A DNA stretch of 64,000 bases. Source: Onchidella celtica. Taxonomy: Eukaryota; Mollusca; Gastropoda; Systellommatophora; Onchidiidae. Below are positions 56,320 to 64,000 of the stretch, one piece after another. The notes beneath the pieces are model-generated. The model was not told the origin of the DNA. It did not search any database and saw only the letters and a list, made by a program, of their open reading frames with translations. The DNA lies in NCBI GenBank assembly GCA_963931925.1, contig OZ007580.1, forward strand, positions 7,632,134-7,696,133, read 5' to 3'. Each line of letters opens with the position of its first letter. The stretch's first letter is position 1. A program made the translations under genes and the position numbers.

Positions 56320-57610
56320 TAAAAAATTAAAAAATTAACAATTGAAAAGCAGTACAATTTTCTTGCACAGCAAATCACAAAAAACCATTTATTGTGTATG
56401 AACAATAGACATGGGCTAAACATACACAGCAATATTTGGTTTGCAACAGTAATGTAAAAACAATTTACTATTGGAGATAAACCATGACTTATATAAAAAA
56501 TATTTTTCTTTTTTCATTAAGATCTCAGATTGAAAAGCGATTTTGAATGTATTCATTTAGTGTATGACTCAGTGATCTCTAAATAAAGAAATAATAGCTA
56601 GGTACCTAATTAAGCAAACAGAGATGAACAAATTTAATTTTCATAAATATATAGATGCCTTTAGAGGTGTGCTTGTACATAGATACTCGAAGGAATTAAA
56701 TGTGAAGAACTAGGTAAATAAATATATAAATTATAAATAAATAGATGAGTAAGAGAAAACATAAATAACCAAGTAAATGAATACACAGCTGTCTATGGGG
56801 ACTATCTTGGGGATCGGACCCAACTTGAGTCTTTTATATCCCAGAATTGTTAACTACTGAATTCTGTGGTCAGCCTTCTCAAACCCTCTAGGTTTTTAAC
56901 ATTATCAGCTGATCAGTTTTAGAGTTCAGTTTAAGCAGCTGGTACAGTAGAAATACAAAATGATCATCAGTAAATATGTAATAAAACAAAGCAGAAATTT
57001 TTAAAATTCAGATTAAAAAGAACGAACAGAAATTTGAAAAAAGAATTTTTTTTAAAGAGATATTCCTGTCTTCCATGTGCTACGTGTGTTCCCAATGGTG
57101 TTAAATACTAAGAGGATGAGTCATCTATGAAATAATTAATGCAGATATCATGCACAATCAAGTCAATCGAAACAAGCAAAAAAAAAAAAAAACAAAGCTG
57201 CCAAATGTGATCCCCACTACATGTTAATTAGATATTTTCTAACCAAATAATAATACATACATATTATCAGTAATAGAATAATTATAATATAATGTGACCG
57301 TGAAATAACTTTACTTTCATGCACCTTGGAATACCATTTATTGTATTTTTCATCTTTTCGTCATTGCACTTTTTTTTTCTTTGCTCTTACCTTTTATTTT
57401 TTTTTCTTATCTCACTCACTCCCTCTCTCATATTTTTCAGTCATCCGTTCTCTGACTTTCATTTCTGCCTCAGATGCCAGTTTCATGGATGCTTCCCCTT
57501 TTTCCTTTATCTCTATTTCACTCGCTCATACAATAATATTTCCATTCACATTTAACATTAATGGGTCCTGAGATGAGTAATGGATACTGAGACATCTCAT
57601 GGCGTACAAA
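56320..57610. other. A/T-rich intergenic, unassigned
   Basis: Low-complexity A/T and a T/C-rich stretch at 57350-57530. No gene seen. The first exon of the EF-hand gene could lie here but was not recognised. Confidence 0.4.
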
Positions 57611-57926
57611 TAATAGCTATTCGATGAAATGTTCTCTATTCTTCCATTCTATTTCAAAGATATGGAAAATATTATTCATGGTTCCATATTTCAGCTTACT
57701 TATACATAGCTTGGCTACTAATATAATATGATTTACAGTATTTATTTTCTTACTTGAACATTCATTACAATCTTCTTTAACTATTCCAAAGAATGCTATC
57801 ACCTAGTTCATGATTAATTTATGGCCTGTTTTCATGAGAATGACATTGGCTATATGATTCCCAAATCCCCTGATTTTCTTACAGTGAAAGAAGAAATGCT
57901 CTATGTAGTCTCTTTCATTACAATAA

Positions 57927-58500
57927 GGGACCGTTCACAAACAATGTGGACAAATTTTGACCATTTTTGGGACCCCCCCTCCCCCCCCCCCCCCCCTGTG
58001 GACAGGTGTGGACAAATGACTCTACCCCCCCCCCTCCCCCCCCCTGTGGATGTCCATGGTACCGATATGAAAACACATTGCGAAACACCACATGCTAATA
58101 TTTCTTTAACCTTTATTGTTCCTGAAAAATGAAAACAAACAAAAAACAAGTAATTGGCAAGACAACAAACTTGTAGGCATACATATAATGTTTAATTAGG
58201 ATGTTTCTTGGTTCACTTGGCAAACAAAATTTTAAAATCCATAGGGTTCACAAAATCATGTGTGAGTGTTCAAGTCTGCTTGTAAATAGTAAAAAACGAA
58301 AGGTGAATCTGACTTAACAAGTTAAGCAAAAAAGGATATATATGGCAATTTTTTCTTACTTTTCATCACTACATGTGCCACATGGACAAACTGATGCACC
58401 CCCCCTCCCCCCCCCCCCCCCCCCCCCTGTGGACAGAGTGTGGACATTTTACAAAACCCCCCTCCCCCCCTAGCTGTCCACATGGTTTGTGAACGGTCCC
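57927..58500. mobile_element. Harbinger-like MITE inside the LINE
   Basis: 574 bp with inverted repeats GGGACCGTTCACAAAC (left) and GTTTGTGAACGGTCCC (right), flanked by TAA (57924-57926 and 58501-58503). Taking out the element and one TAA restores the LINE frame NCTYCNE across the site. The 3-bp TAA site and GGG ends fit PIF/Harbinger. The interior has repeated blocks of GTGGACA next to long C tracts. Confidence 0.9.
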
Positions 58501-60479
58501 TAAGTACAATTTTCTGATGATTTTATTCCTAATCTTGTAAGTAATATATTGGTAGGGCAGATATTATGGATTAATTTAAAGTGAAGAAGCCTAAGTCTAC
58601 TTTCCCTAGATGAATTTTTTGCTAGCATAAAATATTTTGTTACATCGATATCAAGCTTTCTTTTCCAGAAGCCAACTCCACAACCAGTGCCTTCTCTACT
58701 GTTTAGATATCTATTTCTTGTTTGTTTATTAGTTTTGGCAAAGAAACATTCTATATATTCAGGAAGCTTACGGGCTGTCTCTTTTGTTTCCTTAATCATG
58801 TCCCTTGTGACACTGCCTAAAAGCGTTCTCTGGTCTTCTGTAAAGGCATTTATCATTGCGTTATATTCAAACATTAGTCTTGGGTAATTTCCTGTTTTTT
58901 CCTCTATTGTCTCTCTTCCGATTATTTCTCTCTTGCTCCACACGTCATGTACATATTTTATATTTGCCTTGACCCATTTCAGGAAGAAAAGGTTTCTTTT
59001 ATATTGGAACAACTTATCATTAAACGAGGGTTGATTTAACAATTCCTGTAGTGACATGTTGTCAGTGTCATAAACAATTACTTTTGTGTCCTTTGCTTCT
59101 ATCCAGGTACTGGCTACGGTTCGCCAGAACAAAGATGTGATAGTGTTTATTTTTGCCTTATGTTTAAGGCTGGCTAAAATTACTTTCTACGAAGTATTTG
59201 CTACCCCCAAACTGTGAGAAGAAATGTTCAGAGGTGTTTATGTGGCTTTCATTTGTCCTATTACCTTTCGGTGTCAGCCATTTCATCCACTTCACTAGGA
59301 ATGTTTTCTGTTGGTCTTTTATACTAATCATACCCAATCCTCCTTCAGACAATTCTTTGCAAATTACATTTCTTTTTACCTTCTCAAATGCTTTCTTATT
59401 TGTATATTTTTCCTGCCAAATGAATTTAAATATCTTAGAGTCTATTTCTTGTAGTATGTTTTGTGGCAGACTTACGGATTGTACTATATAGTTCAATTGT
59501 GATAGTAGAAGGCCCTTTACCACAGTTACTTTACCATAGCATGATAAATTGTGTCTTTTCCATCTTTGAATGACTTCTTCAAGTTTCCTTACCCTTTCAT
59601 TCCAATTTTCTTCCACACAGGATATTTCTTTATCAGCACTGAAGAAGATACCCAGTATTTTCATGTTATCTCCCTTGTTAAGCCATGAAATTCCCATATC
59701 ACTAGTTCTCATATTCCTGTCTCCTATTTCTATCCCTTTACACTTGTTCTTATTTAATTTCAACTCCGTAAATTCTCCAAATGTTTCAATGTCTCTGAGA
59801 GCTTCTCTCAGGCCATCAGTATGATTTAACATCAGTGTTACTTCATCTGCATACTGGAGCAGTTTATGATTCAAAGTATTTTCCAGTTGTATGCACTTGA
59901 TCTCTGGATTATGTCTTACTTTGATGGCCATAATTTCTGCCAACAAAATAGACAATAGAGGACTGACACAACAGCCTTGCCTCACTCCACATTCTCTATT
60001 GAACCATTTGGAGACCCAGCCCCTATTTTTTACACAGCTCTCTGTACTCCGTATCAATGTTTTGACATACTGAATAAAGTTATTGGTTTAAAAAAGGTAT
60101 TTTTTCTGCTTTAATTATTGGGCCGTACATGTTGAAAATGCAAAATTCTGAGTCCCGTATTTTAATATAAATGCCTAACACCCGATCTGATGAGTACAAC
60201 AGTCTGATTCCCTCATAACTTAGGTTTCTATTGATGAGAATAATTTGACCTTTGCTTCTATTTGTACCAACAGAATATAACATCTCTCCCCCCCATTCTT
60301 TCTTCTACTCCTCCCCCTGTTCACTTGTGACATGAGTTTCCTGTAAATATGAGATATCATATTTTCTGCATTTTTAAAAAATATTGAAACTACTTTTTTT
60401 TTATTTAGGCCTCTGCAATTCAGAGACAGAACAAACATAGGGGTTTTCTAAAAGTGTATACTCCTTATTCGGTCCTGGT

Positions 60480-61526
60480 CATTGCCTGCTATAAGTGCTA
60501 ATCACACGTGAGTGAGGATAACTTAAGTTCCGTTTCCCTTTTGGTTGTGCTCCCAACAGACTACATCCTCCTCCTGTCGCCTTACTTTCTCACTGGGTGG
60601 TTCAATTGCTTCTCCAGCTCTTTTGTTTTGTTGGCCGAGTGCGGGCTCACGTAGTCCTCGAGAAGACAAACTCCGAGATCTGTTTAGAAGTATTTGTTTT
60701 ATGTCTGTTTGTTTAGTTGTAGCACCTCGCTCACCTGTTCATGTTTTTGGCCGACTTACATGTGCCCCCTGACTGGTCACACCTGCATAATTAGCTTTCG
60801 AGGTGGATGAGCAAGTACTTACCGTGTTAGAGTTTGTTGTGTGTTGGTCTAATTCTTGCCCTGTGTTTGGAATGTTGTCTGTGTGTGTTACTGATACACT
60901 TTCCTCTGTGTCCTTACTGTTATCTACAGGACATGTCGATGTATGTCACTATTGTTGGTGTGTTGTCCTGGTCTGATCTGTTCTCTATAATAAATGGTAC
61001 CTTTCCATACGCCTATGGGAATGGATACCTCCATATTTATCACAGGGATATCTGCATAAACAAAACGTCTTCCCGTTTTAAAACCTGTCCATCCCCCTTT
61101 TCATCTCTGTAATGCTCTTCTCTTATTGTTGAGTGCAACACCACACCTTTAGTTATTAGTAGTAAGGGCCTTCTCTATCTCCTCATTGCTCACCAATAAT
61201 GGGATGCCTCCGATTATTATTTTAGTTGTGCTTGTCGTTGCATCCGTGACAAAGAAAGGGTTTTTTGCTGGCAACGAGACAGACTGACCCATAAACATAA
61301 TCCCCTGCGTTAGCAGCTTTTCCCTCGCACCAGTCCCTTTTACATATACCCACCATAGGCCCCTAATTTTCTGAGCTCCTTCTCCTCCGAAAGGTCCAGT
61401 GGTAGCTTCACAGGCTCTACGTAAATCTAGACCTTTGATGTAGTAGCTACCATCAGGGGGGGCAATTGTCGAGTGTAATACAAAACATACCGTACTTGGT
61501 GGTCTCTCCGTGCTGGGAGCCGCCAT
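60480..61526 (-). pseudogene. LINE ORF1 (RRM-like, Tx1 type)
   Basis: Opens MAAPSTERPPSTVCF at 61526. The first 125 codons contain GSYYIKGLDLRRACEA, LWWVYVKGTGAREKLLTQG and KIIIGGIPLLVSNEEIEKAL, an RNA-binding-like layout known from Tx1/L1 ORF1. Further on, in other frames, are TGRRFVYADIPVINMEVSIP and a polar tail. It carries at least two frame changes. Confidence 0.7.
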
Positions 61527-61529
61527 CTT

Positions 61530-62387
61530 GTCCAGCTTATAACGTAAGCAATACTAGCGCAGTAACAGTAAAGGCAATTAATACAAAATGATAGCTGTAC
61601 AGAGCTCTAATATTGTATAGCAAGAAAACAACAGCCAACTTACATGAATCCTCACTTTTGGCATAGTAAATCCCCATAAACCTCAGAATTATCAAAAGAA
61701 TATGGAGCCTGCGAGATGCCGGCTTTGACCTCAAAACCATTCACTTATTTAAATTTTAATATTTTGATATTTTATGTTTTATAATTTTAATAATTATGTC
61801 AGAAATGTTAATTGTCAAAAAGGAATTTACCACTGAAATAAACTATAATTTCCCTGAAAAGCAAATCAGATGTTCTATTAAATTTGTATGTGCATAAAAG
61901 AAATAAAAGAAAGATACGGGGCAATGCGGTTGCAGAGAAATATAAAAGCAATTTACTATTGAAATATCGTAAAAATCATGAGAATTTTCTCACTTATTCC
62001 CCCTTCTCTCTGAGCAGTTTCAAGCAAAATCTCGTAAAAAGCCTCGTGGACCTCCCTAAGTTCTTTGGCCAATGCGCTGTCTTCATCCCATCCTGTGTAC
62101 TCGGTGACTTTCTGCAAAAAAAGGTGCAAGATTTAAAATAATCAAAGTCAAGGCTATATTTAGGGATTGGCAAGTACAAAAGGTTAAGCTGGATATTTTT
62201 AGAAGGTTGGGATGCACCTGGAATTTTGTAATTCATGCTTTCCTTAACATTTAAGCCCCAAGCCTAAAGAACCCATGATGTGTCAGTCTTGCTGCCTCTG
62301 AACGCCCAAACAACATAGCACACATGTCTGTATGTCGATTGAACAAGCCTTTTGTTTTTCCTGGGTCCCTTTGCGATTCAGGCTTCC
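61530..62387. other. LINE 5' flank/intergenic
   Basis: The first 200 bp may be the LINE's 5' UTR. The rest is A/T-rich with no recognised feature. Confidence 0.4.
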
Positions 62388-62391
62388 TTAA

Positions 62392-62632
62392 CTCTTTCGG
62401 GACGCCAGTGTTAGGGGCTTTGGTCAAATCTGGACGTAATTAATTTTTTCCAACTTTGGGAAAAAACAGCATAGCTCAGATAAACGATTACAGAAAAAAA
62501 AAAGTATTGATAGTAAAGTAAAATGTTATACATCAAATAAAAGAACTAAATGTAGAATACAATAAAAATCAGCGAGATGTCCAAACGCGTTTTTCACTGG
62601 AGCCGATAAATCGGCGATATGTCCCAAAGGAG
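62392..62632. mobile_element. piggyBac-like MITE (copy 3, decayed)
   Basis: 241 bp with ends CTCTTTCGGGAC (left) and GTCCCAAAGGAG (right). The left target is TTAA (62388-62391); the right is TTCA, probably a decayed TTAA. Confidence 0.55.
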
Positions 62633-62639
62633 TTCATCT

Positions 62640-63457
62640 TCACTAATTTCACTATACAAAATGTGTCTGCTTACAGGATTAAGCAGTTTATTGAAGGGAA
62701 TAAACCTTTTTTTTTTTCTCTTTCCAAGCAGTTGAAAATTTATGTGGGCATAGTGTATAAGACAAAAAGTGCGGGCATCAAAAAGTTAAATCTAAAAAAA
62801 CATCCTAAATATGACCCTAAACGCAGCTGGCTATACCCACAATATCAATATCAGATTGGGTCTATGGTAACCCGCCAGCACTTCAAATAGACAAATAAAT
62901 GTACTTGTCCTTAACCATTACAATTTACCAAAGCTGTCTTCAAGGATAGGGGCGTACAGATCTCCAAAATTAAATACTTCTTTACAAGCTGCGACAAAGT
63001 ATTCTGAATTATTTTTCTTCTTGAACATATATATACATTTTAACCCATTTGTTTCCTGGGCGCTAAAGCTGTAAACACAATAGTTTGTCCTTTTCTACCC
63101 TTATCAATGTCTTTCTTCAAGGGACAATTGTAACCATCAATAAAGAGGGTACATACTATTCCGGCAATTTTTACCCCCCCCCTCCCTCCCCACCACCCCT
63201 ACCCTCCACACCCATATCTCGTGACCTCAGTTCTTGTTTTGTACTAACTCCACTTTTTGCACAATTGAGAAATTCGAGGTCCAACATCTGCGGCTTTAGT
63301 ATTATGATAAGGAATTAAAATAAATTAGGATTGTGAAACAGCTTGATAAGTGCAACAAGGCATTTTAAACAAGTGTCAAAGTGTGAATTTGTTATACCTC
63401 TTCTACACACTAAAAGATCTCCAGTTTTTCAAATAATGGGGGTAGAACAAACATTTT
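62640..63457. other. Intergenic, unassigned
   Basis: Contains a C-rich tract near 63174-63215. No gene seen. Confidence 0.4.
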
Positions 63458-63855
63458 TAGGTCTTTATTTTAGGAGGTTCGCTGCCCTTGGCATTTATGC
63501 CTCCCTTTTCTGGTGTTCATTTTTCTTGTATTTGTTCCTGTGTATTTTTGTGGTGGGGATTAGTTTTTTGGAATTTTGCCCGGACAGTGGCCTTGTTCGG
63601 CTTGCTCCTCTTGACTTTCAACAGGGTAACTTTTACGTGCGCAATGTGCACACAGGCCCTCCGAGTTTTTCATCCTTACCCGAGAAGACAAGGTACTCGA
63701 TCTTACCTACCAAAAAATCCAGGACAGGAATTTGCCACCCCATCCCCCCCCCCCCCCCAAAAAAAATTTCAGCATGCCTGCACCGACTGGGTATCAAACC
63801 CGGTACCTTCAGCATAAGAGGCGAGCACCTAGCTTCTAGACCAATGTGTCCCTCT
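63458..63855 (-). mobile_element. SINE family S, near full-length copy
   Basis: A minus-strand copy: A box TTGGTCTAGAAG (decayed), B box GGTTTGATACC, a linker with a long G/C run, the conserved body with CCCGAGAAGACAAGG, and the 3' end GAACCTCCTAAAATAAAGACC. Confidence 0.85.
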
Positions 63856-64000
63856 GATAGGCCAAACAAGAGCTAAGGTCGCTTTATGAGAGGGTTGGGG
63901 TCAAAACCTGCCTCCACTGTACAAGCATACAACCATTAGAGCAGTGACTTTTCATGACAAGACCTTGATGTCCTAAACCTTTAATTAAGTGACACTTTGC

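Larger units (their letters stand above)
57617..61526 (-). pseudogene. Tx1/L1-like LINE, ORF1 plus internally deleted ORF2
   Basis: Read on the minus strand. ORF1 starts at 61526. ORF2 begins near 60438 with an endonuclease start, VLSLNCRGLNKKKVVSIF, then SVGTNRSKGQIILINRNL and CIFNMYGP. It then jumps near 60070 directly into the RT core: WFNRECGVRQGCCVSPLLS, LLQYADEVTLMLN (the YADD box altered to YADE). The thumb and C-terminal parts follow (IFKFIWQEKY, KELSEGGLGMISI, LHFKLIHNICPTNILLTRLG), ending KYGTMNNIFHIFEIEWKNR at ~57617. The deletion removes several hundred codons between endonuclease and RT. Several frame changes; non-functional. A 574-bp MITE interrupts it at 57927-58500. Confidence 0.88.

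Overview
The window looks like nuclear DNA of a marine invertebrate, most likely a mollusc. That is an inference from three things: intron-rich genes with GT-AG splice sites, a peritrophin-like chitin-binding gene, and a dense mix of CR1-like, RTE-like and Tx1/L1-like LINEs, tRNA-derived SINEs, many small inverted-repeat DNA elements, LTR elements and microsatellites. Nothing suggests a bacterial, organellar or viral genome.

Three host genes can be supported. (1) On the + strand, the last coding exon of an UNC93-like membrane protein (2640-2863). (2) On the - strand, a gene spanning 29510 to 8113 that I assembled from splice sites. It has 14 coding exons and encodes about 990 residues: an N-terminal region with one hydrophobic anchor or signal, one chitin-binding (peritrophin-A/CBM14-like) domain, then five repeats of a two-domain unit. 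The first domain (A) has the six-cysteine CBM14 pattern and the second (B) is a divergent form with a CxxC. Nearly all junctions are phase 1. Every A exon ends in T and four of the five B exons begin with GT, so a cysteine codon is rebuilt at each A-B splice. The fifth B exon has lost its ancestral acceptor, and its only frame-compatible acceptor now lies in the terminal repeat of a DNA transposon. (3) On the - strand, four to five exons of an EF-hand protein of the sarcoplasmic calcium-binding/calexcitin type (53640-55750).

Layout. 1-2640: microsatellite and LINE/SINE debris upstream of the UNC93-like exon. 2.9-8.1 kb: intergenic, with a piggyBac-like MITE and two head-to-tail SINEs. 8.1-29.5 kb: the chitin-binding gene, its introns filled with insertions (MITEs with 30-bp inverted repeats, a solo LTR with 5-bp target duplication, a THAP-coding stub element, a Harbinger-like element with a promoter stub, SINEs, LINEs). 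31.3-37.7 kb: a 6.4-kb satellite of 19- and 20-bp units. 37.7-48.4 kb: repeats, including a TA-flanked MITE and LINE pieces on both strands. 48.4-52.7 kb: a young Gypsy-like LTR retrotransposon with identical 203-bp LTRs. 53.6-55.8 kb: the EF-hand gene. 57.6-61.5 kb: a Tx1/L1-like LINE with a Harbinger-like MITE inside it. 61.5-64 kb: intergenic, with a piggyBac-like MITE and a SINE.

The most interesting parts are the alternating chitin-binding gene, its transposon-supplied splice acceptor, the satellite, and the internally deleted DNA elements that keep the start of a transposase gene.
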